Assembly: GCA_016200895.1 (NCBI GenBank)
Contig: JACQDX010000104.1
Coordinates: 1-64,000, forward strand
Source: Burkholderiales bacterium
Lineage (GTDB): Bacteria; Pseudomonadota; Gammaproteobacteria; Burkholderiales; Burkholderiaceae_D
Direction of reading: 5' to 3'
Length of the DNA: 64,000 bases
In this document: in pieces, positions 35,092 through 44,397 of the stretch
Layout: each line of letters begins with the position of its first letter
Position numbering within the stretch: the first letter of the stretch is position 1
Notes under the pieces: generated by a model
What the model was told of the DNA's origin: nothing
The model's database searches: none
Seen by the model: the letters and a program-made list of their open reading frames with translations, nothing else
Made by a program: the position numbers and the translations under genes

Positions 35092-35889
35092 TCAAATCGC
35101 CAGTTGCTGATACATCCCAGTAATCTTGTCCATCACCTCCAGTATTCTTTCACTGGTGGTTGCCACGTTACTGGCGGACTGGCGTTGTAGTTTTCCATCA
35201 TTAGTTTGGTGCAAGGCTGCCTCAAAGAATGTCCATTGTGATTGGGCTAGCAGTAACTCATCTTTCAGTCGCGTATTGCTACTGCTGGCAGTTTGCAGGA
35301 TTTGCATGGCGACAGAGAATTCTTTGCGGGTGCTGGCTATGCTGGCGGCAGCATTGCCGGGCGCGACATTCCAATTCGTTGCTTGATAGAGTTTGGCCAG
35401 ACGTTGCGACAGCATGCGTTGGCGGCCTGCCAGGTTGACCAGTTTTCCTGTACTGCCACCGGCGTGTCTTTCCAGTTGCGTGGTGACTTCATCAGCCATA
35501 TACAATAAGGTTTCGCTATGCTTCAACACGAGTCTGGCATCACCTTGATTGGGGATTTTTCCTACCAGAGCCTGTTTGTACTCCTGCCAGGTTTTTTCCA
35601 TGCTGGATAAATTGCTGCGTATATCTGGTGTTGGGGCAAAGGCGTGTAGTTCTACCAGTTGGCGGTCAAAACTCGACATGGACTGGTCCAGTATTTTCTT
35701 TGATGCTTCAGTTTCCACATCCTGGCCAATTTGTAGATAAACCTTGGCCAGTCTTTGCGTCAGCATGCGCTGGCGCCCCGCCTTATTGATCGCGTCGTGT
35801 ACCCCGGCAATCTGGGCCATAGTTGGATACGGTAAAGTCAGGCTGCCTACGATGATCAGGCTGCCTGTGATAAATGTTCTGCGTTGCAT
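35092..35889 (-). CDS. PilJ-type sensor domain protein with Tat-like signal
   Basis: The 265-residue protein has two related halves, each with AGRQRMLTQRLAK (residues 37-49) or AGRQRMLSQRLAK (154-166). This is the type IV pili methyl-accepting chemotaxis transducer N-terminal (PilJ) motif seen in NarX/PilJ-type sensory domains. There is no kinase, HAMP or methyl-accepting domain. The N-terminus RRTFITGSLIIVGSL resembles a twin-arginine signal, implying a folded periplasmic protein. It may sense a small anion such as nitrate, but that is inference. Confidence 0.83.
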   Translation of the reverse strand: MQRRTFITGSLIIVGSLTLPYPTMAQIAGVHDAINKAGRQRMLTQRLAKVYLQIGQDVETEASKKILDQSMSSFDRQLVELHAFAPTPDIRSNLSSMEKTWQEYKQALVGKIPNQGDARLVLKHSETLLYMADEVTTQLERHAGGSTGKLVNLAGRQRMLSQRLAKLYQATNWNVAPGNAAASIASTRKEFSVAMQILQTASSSNTRLKDELLLAQSQWTFFEAALHQTNDGKLQRQSASNVATTSERILEVMDKITGMYQQLAI

Positions 35890-36026
35890 GCCAACTCCAT
35901 CTACGTTTTGATTTCAATGGAGTTCAGGCTAGTCCGTACAAAGATTAAAGACCATTCTTCAATCGAACTAGTTCTGCTGATTTTTGACACGTGGTTTGAT
36001 GTAGCACAAGTATACGGGCTGTCGGC

Positions 36027-36482
36027 TTACTGTTTATGCTCCGGTAGCGGCATCAAGGCCCGCAACGGTATTGGTGCCGACATGATGATGGACGTGCGCG
36101 TCTCGCCGTAATGGTTGATATTGCCAACAAAGCTTTCCAGATGACGCAAATCCCTGGTGGCAACGCGTAACAAAAAAGAATCCTGTCCCGTCACATGCAG
36201 GCATTCCAGCACTTCTGGCAGGGATTTGAGATGGGTGACGAGGCTGGTTTTTTGAGGTTGAGGAACGGTAATGCCGATGACAGCCTGGACTTGCAGGCCT
36301 ATGGCTTCGGCATTTACCTCTGCACGGTAACTCTTGATGACGCCAGCTTCCTCCAGGCGTTTGACCCTCTCTGATGTGGCGGGCAGGGACAGGCCGGTTT
36401 CGTCGGCGAGTGCCTTCAAGGAGATGCGGGCGTCGCGTTGCAGGGCGGCCAGGATTTTCCAGGCTTTGGCGTCGATGTCCAT
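36027..36482 (-). CDS. Lrp/AsnC-family regulator
   Basis: From ATG 36482 (MDIDAKAWKIL) the protein has 151 residues, with the HTH ARISLKALADETGLSLPATSERVKRLEEAG (about residues 19-48) and an AsnC-type effector domain (VLECLHVTGQDSFLLRVATRDL, about 89-110). It is divergent from a LysE-family exporter 132 bases away, a common arrangement in which the regulator activates export when an amino acid accumulates. The ligand is unknown. Confidence 0.92.
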   Translation of the reverse strand: MDIDAKAWKILAALQRDARISLKALADETGLSLPATSERVKRLEEAGVIKSYRAEVNAEAIGLQVQAVIGITVPQPQKTSLVTHLKSLPEVLECLHVTGQDSFLLRVATRDLRHLESFVGNINHYGETRTSIIMSAPIPLRALMPLPEHKQ

Positions 36483-36614
36483 GATATTTAAGTCCAGATG
36501 CAGATACACGAGAATAGTGAAGGCAATGTAGCAGTTTTACCTGAATTTTTCCATGTTAATCCCAGTCTCAAATCTTCATACTGAAGTCATCTTCTTTTTG
36601 ATACGGATGTAATT

Positions 36615-37238
36615 ATGGAGTGGGATTTATTTTTCAAAGCCATGCTGATTGGTTTGTCGATTGCCGCACCGGTCGGCCCTATAGGCTTGCTGTGCATACA
36701 GCGCGCGCTGGCATATGGCATGCGCACCGGTTTTGTCTGTGGCATGGGTGCAGCCTGTGCTGACGCGGTGTATGGTGCGATAGGTGCATTCGGTATGGTG
36801 GCTATTACCGACCATTTTGTATCGCTGAGTACACCGTTGGCAATAGCTGGTGCCGTGTTCCTCGCATGGATGGGTGGCAAGCTGTTATTGAGCAAAGCGC
36901 AAGTTGTGGATCAGGATGTTGCAAACAAGCAGTCTGTGATCAAAACATTTTTATCCATATTCATGCTGACCATCACCAACCCCATGACCATAGTCTCTTT
37001 CATTGCAGTGTTCGCCAGCATCGCTGGCCCGGTCACTGTGCACCCTTATGCCGCAGCCTTCATGGTCGCAGGCGTCTTTTTGGGATCAGCCTTGTGGTGG
37101 CTGATCTTGAGTAGTGGAGTGGCATTGATACGCAAGAAAATCAGCGTCACGGTAATGACACTGATTAACCGTGCAGGAGGTTGCTTGTTACTGGGTTTTG
37201 CGGGCTGGCAAATTTTGAGTCTGCGTCTCGGGGTCTGA
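36615..37238 (+). CDS. LysE-family translocator
   Basis: The 207-residue protein has six hydrophobic segments, beginning FKAMLIGLSIAAPVGPIGLL with the family's conserved APVGPIG motif, then GFVCGMGAACADAVYGAIG. LysE-family proteins export amino acids. The ATG is preceded by a weak ribosome site. The divergent Lrp/AsnC gene is its likely regulator. Confidence 0.92.
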   Translation: MEWDLFFKAMLIGLSIAAPVGPIGLLCIQRALAYGMRTGFVCGMGAACADAVYGAIGAFGMVAITDHFVSLSTPLAIAGAVFLAWMGGKLLLSKAQVVDQDVANKQSVIKTFLSIFMLTITNPMTIVSFIAVFASIAGPVTVHPYAAAFMVAGVFLGSALWWLILSSGVALIRKKISVTVMTLINRAGGCLLLGFAGWQILSLRLGV

Positions 37239-37265
37239 TATGCCCCGGGATAAACAAAGCTCAGC

Positions 37266-37577
37266 TTAAGCGTAAGTCTTCAGCGAAGTATAAGCAACCG
37301 TATCACAGAAAGTGATTGTTGGTGGCTGTGCCAATAGAGCTTCCAAGCGTTGCAATGCTGCTTTGACAGGCACAGATTGCAGATGCGCATCACACGAAGC
37401 CTTGCCGCGATACAACTCATATACCATGAATTTATCAGGCTGATCTCGCTGCTGATGGACTGCATAAAAAATACTGCCAGCTTCTTCTTGTGTAGTAGCG
37501 AGCAGTATTTCCAGTAAGCTTTTAACTTCGTCTTTAGCGGCAATATGGGCTTGCAGTTGAGCCAGTAATAACAACAT
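37266..37577 (-). CDS. ABM-domain putative quinol monooxygenase
   Basis: The 103-residue protein has the ABM fold layout: LLLLAQLQAHIAAKDEVKSLLEILL, then EEAGSIFYAVHQQRDQPDKFMVYELYR with conserved polar residues, as in small antibiotic-biosynthesis-type monooxygenases such as YgiN. AGGAGAAAG precedes the ATG. Just upstream on the same strand is a possible AraC-type remnant. Confidence 0.82.
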   Translation of the reverse strand: MLLLLAQLQAHIAAKDEVKSLLEILLATTQEEAGSIFYAVHQQRDQPDKFMVYELYRGKASCDAHLQSVPVKAALQRLEALLAQPPTITFCDTVAYTSLKTYA

Positions 37578-37616
37578 GTCTTTCTCCTATTAATGATCAA
37601 GAGCATGTAGTGTGCT

Positions 37617-37754
37617 TTAGCGGTGCTGGCTGGTATTGTAAAAATGCGTCTTCGTACGTGCCAGTTTCAAATCGTCTGCTTCACTCTCCCAGCCCCACAG
37701 GCGATCTATGTATGGATGTAATTGCGGGCTGGGTGATGCTTGAAATCTCTTCAT
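37617..37754 (-). pseudogene. Possible N-terminal remnant of an AraC-family regulator
   Basis: A 45-codon frame (MKRFQASPSPQLHPYIDRLW then GWESE) resembles the first 25-30 residues of AraC regulators that begin with a PSPxLxPYIDRxWGWE-type segment. It stops at TAA 37617, far short of the roughly 270 residues expected, and no HTH or C-terminal part follows. It sits 20 bases after the DUF4139 gene and 39 bases before the monooxygenase gene. It may be a deletion remnant; a chance match or a short leader peptide is also possible. Confidence 0.4.
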
Positions 37755-37773
37755 CTTGATTTGAGAACTGCTC

Positions 37774-39348
37774 TCAACGCAAACCATTCACCATCGCATC
37801 CTTGGGATAACTGATCGTATAGTCGGCCCTGAGTTTCAATTTCTTGCCAGCTTCGAGTGGCAACTGCCATGCAATGATGCCGGGTTGCTTGTTCCAACTG
37901 CTTTGTGTGACTTCAGGCGTAAACTTCGTCTCTACCTTGATGTCTTCATGGCGTGCTACTGGTGAGGCTTCCAGCACTTGCAGTGTGACCGTGGTTTTGT
38001 GATTGTTTTCTATGACATAGGAATTGGTGAATTTTTTCTCTATGCGGCTGTTGATGAAACCCTTGTTGGCATCATCACGTAGCTCTGGTTCTACTTCTAC
38101 CCTGACCATATTGTCGCGGCCAAAGAAAAGTTCCAGTTTTTCCTGGCTAGCAAAAGCCAGCTGGCTCTGGCCGATAAAATCATTGTCACGGTATAACTGC
38201 AGGTTGCCGCTCGGTCATGAACCGGCAGGGCGGGCGGCATTGGCCAGCAGGTAAGCCTGGGCTTCCTGCTTAGGTTGCACGCGCACCAATATCTGTGCAT
38301 CAATGATCTGGCTGCCCAACACAAAACCGGTTTTCTGGCCATCACTATTGAGGCTGATTTTGCCGGGCACCTGGAATTCTGCCGCATATTCACTCTGGAA
38401 TACGCTGACATCAAAACTGGGCATCTCGGCTCCTCTATAATCACCCGGAGCGGCAACAGCCATGGCAACAGGAGCAGGCGGCGCCATCATCATAGGCTGC
38501 ACGCGGTGCGTTTCTTTAGGCAAAGGCGGGATGATGCTCAGCGTCCACGGTGACGGTGGATATAGCTGGCTGGACTGATCAGGCTGTGAAGTCGATAGCT
38601 TGAGGTTGATACCGTTCCAGTCTTCACCACTATTCTGGGCAACCTGGGCATGGCGCTCCAGCCTGACCTGTGATTTGACGGTGTCCAGGTAGGCGCGATA
38701 AACCGGTGTCCAGCCTGCCTGACTCAAACGGTAAGACAGCTTCACCTCACCCTCGCTCAGTGCTGCCAGACGAATTTGCACGCTGCGTACTTGTGGGTTG
38801 GCCTGGAATTGCCTGCGCTGTTCCGCCAGCAAAGGCGTCAATTGCAAGTCCAGTTCATTCAGGCGTTTTTGTGCAGACAGACGGCGTTGCAAGGCATCCT
38901 GCCCGGTGCGGCGTAATTGTTCTGCGGTAGTGACCAGTGCTGTATTGTTGGTCTGCTTCTCATTCCCAAAACTCTTCAGATAACCTATCACCAGGTCTTG
39001 CGCTTCACTCTCCGCACTGATGCTGGCTTTTTGTTCCTGCAGTTCACGTATGCGCAAATCCAGGCTGGTATTTGCACATTCTGGTGCACGCGCCCTGTCC
39101 AGGGTTTGCACACTGACGTCACCGACCTGTATACCAGCGTCCGCCTGTACTTTTAAAGAATCGACGTCAAAACGTGCAGACAGGCAATTGATCTTCAACT
39201 CCCTGGCACCGGCTGCCACCCTGGCCAACCTTTCTACACTGGCACCACCGGGATAGACCAGGACATTGCTGATCTTTGAATTCGCGGGGTTTTGTGCCAA
39301 CGCAAGTTGGGGTAACAAGGCGGCAAGGATGATCAATTTCTTTTTCAT
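37774..39348 (-). pseudogene. DUF4139 protein gene broken by an in-frame TGA
   Basis: A single reading frame from ATG 39348 to the stop at 37774 spans 525 codons, interrupted only by TGA at 38217-38215 (codon 378). Residues 1-19 are a signal peptide (AALLPQLALAQ). The N-terminal part has the YPGGASVERLARVAAGARE motif and a DUF4140-like start, then a coiled coil; the C-terminal part is DUF4139 (LQLYRDNDFIGQSQLAF; FTNSYVIENNHKTTVTLQVL). Sequence on both sides still aligns to the family, so the stop is recent, a sequencing error, or read through. No frameshift is seen. Confidence 0.85.
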
Positions 39349-39504
39349 GGATATTCCAGATGAGGTAATTTGCGCTGCTTGATAGTCGTGTAAGTATCGC
39401 ATTAATTATGCGATTGGCAAAATCAGCTGATTGTAGCCTGGCCGTTTTCAACGTAGAGTAGTGTCACGATCAAGGCACTCAATTAAATCAAGGAAAGCAC
39501 TGGC

Positions 39505-40095
39505 ATGAACAAACCGTATTCCGTAGCCTGTGAAAGAAACAGCGCACCCATCCTGCAAGTCATCACCCCCGTATTGGCTGACTGCAAAAGCCTGCTGGAA
39601 ATCGGCAGCGGCACAGGCCAGCATGCCGTGACGTTTGCGCGACATCTACCACATCTGCAATGGCAAACCAGCGACAGGCCAGAATATCATCCCGGCATAT
39701 TGGCCTGGCTGGAAGAGGCAGCTTTGCCAAATGTGCTGCCACCGCTGGAATTGAATATAGGAAAAAGCCCCTGGCCAGAAAGGCAGTTTGATGCTGTCTT
39801 CACAGCCAACACCTGCCATATCATGGCCTGGGAAGAAGTGGAATTGATGTTTGCGGGCGTTGCGAGATTGCTGGCGAAGGAAGGGCGTTTCTGCATCTAT
39901 GGTCCCTTCAATTACGCAGGCCAGTTCACCAGCGCCAGTAACCAGCAATTTGATGCATCACTCAGGCAGCAGGCAGCGTACATGGGTATACGCGACATAG
40001 AAAAGGTCGTTAAACTGGCAGAGCAACACGGGATGCGCCTGTCGGATGATGTTGCCATGCCAGCCAATAATCGTTTGCTGGTGTTGATCAAATAA
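39505..40095 (+). CDS. DUF938 SAM-dependent methyltransferase-like protein
   Basis: The 196-residue protein begins MNKPYSVACERNSAPILQVI, then the SAM motif LLEIGSGTGQHAVTFARHLP (about residues 31-50) and DRPEYHPGI, characteristic of DUF938. The middle has FTANTCHIMAWEEVELMFAG and GRFCIYGPFNYAGQFTS. It is a stand-alone gene of unknown substrate, divergent from the broken DUF4139 gene. Confidence 0.88.
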   Translation: MNKPYSVACERNSAPILQVITPVLADCKSLLEIGSGTGQHAVTFARHLPHLQWQTSDRPEYHPGILAWLEEAALPNVLPPLELNIGKSPWPERQFDAVFTANTCHIMAWEEVELMFAGVARLLAKEGRFCIYGPFNYAGQFTSASNQQFDASLRQQAAYMGIRDIEKVVKLAEQHGMRLSDDVAMPANNRLLVLIK

Positions 40096-40129
40096 GCGAG
40101 AATTTCTACAAGCAGCGCGAGTCGAAAAA

Positions 40130-40205
40130 CCAGTAGGGTGCGCTGTGCGCACCATCTCCGGAAATCAAACTTTGATGGATCTGTGCGCCCGGCGCACCCT
40201 ACTGG
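40130..40205. repeat. Palindromic intergenic repeat, family E
   Basis: CCAGTAGGGTGCGC at the left (from 40130) and GCGCACCCTACTGG at the right (to 40205) form perfect 14-base arms, with further pairing GTGCGCAC / CTGTGCGC around a 25-base AT-rich centre. It lies between convergent genes and could end transcription of both. It resembles palindromic units found in many copies elsewhere; only one occurs here. Confidence 0.8.
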
Positions 40206-40215
40206 CTGGTGACGA

Positions 40216-40524
40216 TCATTCGGATGTATTCAAATGCGCCGTGATCACGGTATGCGCAATCAAATCCAGTGCCGGTCTGGCCTTGCCCTGCTTGTCTACC
40301 CACACCTTGGGTGTCAGCGCCCCCGACAGTGACAGACTGTCACCATCACCCAGGCCCAGCAAAGTATTGCGTGTTGCATCGTTGAATGCGATGACATTGC
40401 AGATGATGAACTCACCGTCATCTGTCGCAGCGCGCACCTTGCAGGTGACATAGACAGAACCGTTTTGTCCTGAGCGTTCTTCAACCTGGCCGTAAATGCG
40501 TCCGGCGATGAGTGCGTCTATCAT
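40216..40524 (-). CDS. Short single-stranded DNA-binding protein-like (OB fold)
   Basis: The 102-residue protein has an OB-fold SSB core: MIDALIAGRIYGQVEER, VTCKVRAATDDGEFIICNVIAF and LGDGDSLSLSGALTPKVWVDKQGKARPALDLIA. It is shorter than housekeeping SSB and lacks the acidic C-terminal tail. It is next to sbcCD on the same strand, 48 bases after sbcC, so it could act in DNA repair with those genes, but this is inference. It has an AAAAGGAAAAAA ribosome site. Confidence 0.78.
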   Translation of the reverse strand: MIDALIAGRIYGQVEERSGQNGSVYVTCKVRAATDDGEFIICNVIAFNDATRNTLLGLGDGDSLSLSGALTPKVWVDKQGKARPALDLIAHTVITAHLNTSE

Positions 40525-40572
40525 AATTTTTTCCTTTTGCTGTTGATATTTTAATTGAGATGGATGGGGAAA

Positions 40573-43500
40573 TCAGGCAACCTGTACCAGGCTGCTTCCG
40601 CCAGACACCCTTTGTACCTGTATCCGTGTTGATATTCTTTCAGTCATTTCCTGCACATGCGAAATCACACCCACCTTGCGGCCTTGCGCTTGCAAACTGT
40701 CCAGGGCATCCATGGCGATGCGCAGGGTGTCGGCATCGAGGCTGCCGAAGCCTTCGTCGATGAACAGGGATTCGACCTTGATGCGGTTGCTGGACAGAGA
40801 TGCCAGACCCAGCGCCAGGGCCAGTGATACCAGGAAGGATTCGCCACCAGACAGTGAATGCACAGAGCGCTGTTCGTCGCCCATATCCTGGTCGATGACC
40901 ATCAGTGCCAGTGTGTCTGCCACGCGTTGAAGGCGGTAGCGGCGTGAGAGCTGGTGCAGGTGTTGGTTGGCATAGGCGAGCAAGACATCCAGCGTGATTT
41001 GCTGGGCATAGTTGCGGAATTTCTTGCCGTCTGCTGCACCTATCAATTCATTCATCTGCGCCCACAGGCGGGTCTGGCTTTCTTGCTCCTGCATGTCGGC
41101 GATCAGGCTTTTGGCTTGCTGGTGGCGTGCTTCATCCTGTGCCATGGCTAGTTGATGGCGACTGTATTCTTGCTGTGCCTGTTTGCGTTTCTCACTGACA
41201 TTGTTGAGCACAGATTGCAGATGCGCGCTCTCGTTTATTTCAGTTGCTGCAGTCTCTCGCTCTTGTTCATCTTGCTCTTGCTCAGTCACATCATGCAAAG
41301 GTGTTGCTTCAGTAAAGCTGAGTGGAACAGGACGTTGTAGCAAGTGCTGCTGTCTTTGCTGGCTTCGTTCACGCAGTATGGTTGCCGCTTGCTGGACTGC
41401 ATTATTAATTGTTTGCATGGTCTGGCGTTCTGCATTGATCCAGGCATGTGGATGTGCCAGCAATTCGCGCAGGTGTGCTTCGTCCAGATTTTCTATAACG
41501 GCTTGTTGCTGCGTTATCCACTCCTGCAGTTTTTCATGGGCAACGTGCAGTTCCTGGCTTTGCTGGGTGATGCGCTTGTTGATTTGTTCTTGCGCTTCAT
41601 GCAGACGTGCCAGTTGCTGGCGTATTTCATCATGCGCTTGTAGTTGGGTTTGCAGTACCGCTTTTGCCTGATTGATAGCCAGTGTGAATTGCGCTTCTGT
41701 CTCGATGACAGCGCGCCCCTGAAATAATTCCTGCCGTTTGGCTTGTTGCTGTTTTAATGCGGTATCTGCATCCAGATAGCGTTTGTTGTCGCCGGAAAAT
41801 TGCTCTTCCAGCTGCTGGGATTGTGTTTGCAGTTTGTCGGTTTCCAGCTGCAGCTTCGCCAGTTGTTCAGTACTTTCGTCATAGGTGAGTTGATGGCTCT
41901 GCCATTGTTGCACATGGATTGCGCACTGGTTCTGGAATTCCAGTGGTGATGCATGCCAGTTATCTTGCCAACTGTTGCCATCGTCTGATTGCGCGGCAAA
42001 GGCGGGCGCTAACTGGGCCAGGGCTTCATCCAGTTTTTGACTGGCATCTTGTTCTTTCTCTGTCGCTTGGGTCAGGGCGGTAGTGAACTTTTCAATGGCG
42101 TGGACTAGTGCTATATGGCTGTCTTTATGTTCTTGGAGGGTGCGGCGAATTTTTTCTGCATTGGCAAATGCCTCATCCCTTGCCTTGGTTGCCTGTTGAT
42201 AGGCTTGCTCGGTCTTATGCAATTGTTGCAGTTGTTCTTGCAAGTCAGTTTGTTGCTGGCTTAACCAGGTGCTGGCTTGTGTATTATCGATTTTTGCCTT
42301 CAGTAACTCAGCGACTATGCTATGCGCTTGCCATGCGTTTGCTGCAACTTGGTCCTGTTGCTGCAATAGCGTCAGTTCTTGCTGTAATTGTTTTTGCTGT
42401 TGTTGATATTGTTTTTGTTCAGCTGTTGCTGTTGCCAGTAAGTGGCGCTGGTCTTGTTCTACTTGTTGACAATGCTTGAGTTCATTTTCCAACTGCGCCA
42501 GCAAAGCATGCAATTGCTGGTTACCGGTTTTGTAGGGATGTTCTGTTGCTCCGCAGACCGGGCAGGCTTGTTCGTCTTGCAGGGTGTCACGCAGGCTTTC
42601 TATATTGGCATTGCAGGCAGCCTGTGTCAGTTGCAGGCTTTTCTGTGCCTGTTCTTTTGCCGCGATCACGCTGGGTAACTGAGCCTGAATCTGGGTGATG
42701 GTCTTATCTGTAGTTTGCATGCTCAACTGGCTGGCTTGCTGCTGAGTTTTCAGCGCATGCTTGCGTTGAGCCTGCTCATGCATTTGCTTGTGCAAGTCTG
42801 CTGCGCTGCTTAAGAGTTCACGTCTTTGATCAAGTGCCAGTCGGTGCGTTTGTAAACCAGGCAAGTCAAATTGTGCCAGCTTGCCTGCCGCTCCATCGCG
42901 TAATTTTTCTGTCTGTATCCAGCTTTGTTCGCTTGCCTGCAGTTGTAGTGCGCGTTCTGCCAGTAATTGTTCTTGCTGGTCTTTTTGTTTTTGTAGATCA
43001 AGTATGTTTTGTTGCTGATAGCTGGCGTCTTTTTTGGCTGTTGCTGCCTGCTTCAGTAATAATTCCCAAGCTGTCCAGTTGTCGGCCAGGCTTTGCAAGC
43101 CCGCGTGTCGGGTCAGCCACAATTGCAGGTCTTGCTGTTTCTTGTGCAGTTGTGTCAGGTCAGCCTGTTTGCTCTTATGCTGTTGCCGCGCAGTTGTCAG
43201 TGCCTGTTCTGCCTGCACTTGTGTTTGTTGTGCTGCAAGCCAGTTACCGCGCAAAATGTTCAGGCTGCTGTCGAGGGCCTTGGCGGCATCCAACAAAGGC
43301 GCTGCTTCTTGCAGTGCATGTTCGGCTTGCTGTAAAGCTTGCTGTGCTTGTGCTAGCGCCAGATGTTTTTCTTGTGCGCTGAGTGTACCTGTCTGTATGT
43401 TGTTATGGGCTGTGGCAATTTCTGCCTGCCCCTGGCTGATTGCCTGTTGCAGGCGTTCGAGTTCTGTCAGCAGTGGGCGTGCAGTTTGTATGCTTTCTAC

Positions 43501-44397
43501 TTGCTGCAGATACGCGGCTCTTGCTGCGGCTGCTGTTTTTTCTTGTTCATGTATTTGCAATTGCTGCTGCGCTTGCTGTTCGCCCTGTAGCAACTTGTCG
43601 TCATCGGCATGCCAGCGCAGATGTGTTTGCAGCTCTGCGAGTTGAGCGTCCAGTTTTTCTAACTGTGCTTCGCTGATGCCCAGATCAGACTCAAGTTGTG
43701 TACGTTCTTCCGCGCTTAGCGGTTTGTTGTCTGCCAGTCGCACGTGAAAGCGGTCCAGTGCTTCGCGTTCAAGCTTGGCACGGGCAAAGGCGCGTTGTGA
43801 AATCTGGCCGTAGATGTCACTGCCGGTCAGGGTTTCCAGTAATTCGCCGCGGTCATTGTCGTCGGCTTTTAAAAAGCTGGAAAACTCGTTTTGGGCCAGC
43901 AAGACGGCGCGGGTGAATTGTTCAAACTTGAGACCCAGGCGTTTGATGATTTCTTCTTTGACCTCGGTTTTCTTGCCGCCTATGGACTGCAGTTGCGGCA
44001 ACTGGTGCAGTGACATGGTGGTCGGCTGCAAGATGCCTGTTGCCTTATTGCGTGAACGACGCACACTCCAGCGTGAGCGATAGGCATTGCCGTCTGTGCC
44101 CACAAAATCCACTTCGGCATAACCTTCGCCAGTGCCGCGCCTGAGCAGGTTGCCGGTATCTTGCTGGGTGACTGCATCTGCACCATCGGGTAATTTTGTC
44201 GTGCCTGCCTTGATCAGGCGGGGCGTGTTTTCATACAGGGCCATGCACAGGGCATCCAGCAGGGTGCTCTTGCCCGCACCGGTGGGGCCGCTGATGGCAA
44301 ACAGGCCGGCAGATTGCAAAGGCTCTTGCGTGAAATCGACGGCAAATTCTCCCGCCAGTGAAGCCAGGTTTTTACCACGTATAGCGAGTATCTTCAT
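40573..44397 (-). CDS. sbcC: Exonuclease subunit SbcC (SMC-like ATPase)
   Basis: SbcC is the ATPase of the SbcCD nuclease (bacterial Rad50-Mre11), which cuts hairpins and DNA ends. The 1274 residues have Walker A GPTGAGKS (37-44), long coiled coils on both sides of the zinc hook CPVC (Cys612, Cys615), the signature SLSGGESFLVSLALALGLAS and Walker B VESLFIDEGFGSLD near the end. The start overlaps the sbcD stop by 4 bases. Coiled-coil sequence gives many spurious opposite-strand open frames. Confidence 0.97.
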   Translation of the reverse strand: MKILAIRGKNLASLAGEFAVDFTQEPLQSAGLFAISGPTGAGKSTLLDALCMALYENTPRLIKAGTTKLPDGADAVTQQDTGNLLRRGTGEGYAEVDFVGTDGNAYRSRWSVRRSRNKATGILQPTTMSLHQLPQLQSIGGKKTEVKEEIIKRLGLKFEQFTRAVLLAQNEFSSFLKADDNDRGELLETLTGSDIYGQISQRAFARAKLEREALDRFHVRLADNKPLSAEERTQLESDLGISEAQLEKLDAQLAELQTHLRWHADDDKLLQGEQQAQQQLQIHEQEKTAAAARAAYLQQVESIQTARPLLTELERLQQAISQGQAEIATAHNNIQTGTLSAQEKHLALAQAQQALQQAEHALQEAAPLLDAAKALDSSLNILRGNWLAAQQTQVQAEQALTTARQQHKSKQADLTQLHKKQQDLQLWLTRHAGLQSLADNWTAWELLLKQAATAKKDASYQQQNILDLQKQKDQQEQLLAERALQLQASEQSWIQTEKLRDGAAGKLAQFDLPGLQTHRLALDQRRELLSSAADLHKQMHEQAQRKHALKTQQQASQLSMQTTDKTITQIQAQLPSVIAAKEQAQKSLQLTQAACNANIESLRDTLQDEQACPVCGATEHPYKTGNQQLHALLAQLENELKHCQQVEQDQRHLLATATAEQKQYQQQQKQLQQELTLLQQQDQVAANAWQAHSIVAELLKAKIDNTQASTWLSQQQTDLQEQLQQLHKTEQAYQQATKARDEAFANAEKIRRTLQEHKDSHIALVHAIEKFTTALTQATEKEQDASQKLDEALAQLAPAFAAQSDDGNSWQDNWHASPLEFQNQCAIHVQQWQSHQLTYDESTEQLAKLQLETDKLQTQSQQLEEQFSGDNKRYLDADTALKQQQAKRQELFQGRAVIETEAQFTLAINQAKAVLQTQLQAHDEIRQQLARLHEAQEQINKRITQQSQELHVAHEKLQEWITQQQAVIENLDEAHLRELLAHPHAWINAERQTMQTINNAVQQAATILRERSQQRQQHLLQRPVPLSFTEATPLHDVTEQEQDEQERETAATEINESAHLQSVLNNVSEKRKQAQQEYSRHQLAMAQDEARHQQAKSLIADMQEQESQTRLWAQMNELIGAADGKKFRNYAQQITLDVLLAYANQHLHQLSRRYRLQRVADTLALMVIDQDMGDEQRSVHSLSGGESFLVSLALALGLASLSSNRIKVESLFIDEGFGSLDADTLRIAMDALDSLQAQGRKVGVISHVQEMTERISTRIQVQRVSGGSSLVQVA

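Noticed and set aside
38215-38217. TGA as a selenocysteine codon
   Set aside because: DUF4139 is not a known selenoprotein family, no cysteine partner motif surrounds it and no SECIS-like stem is evident just after it.
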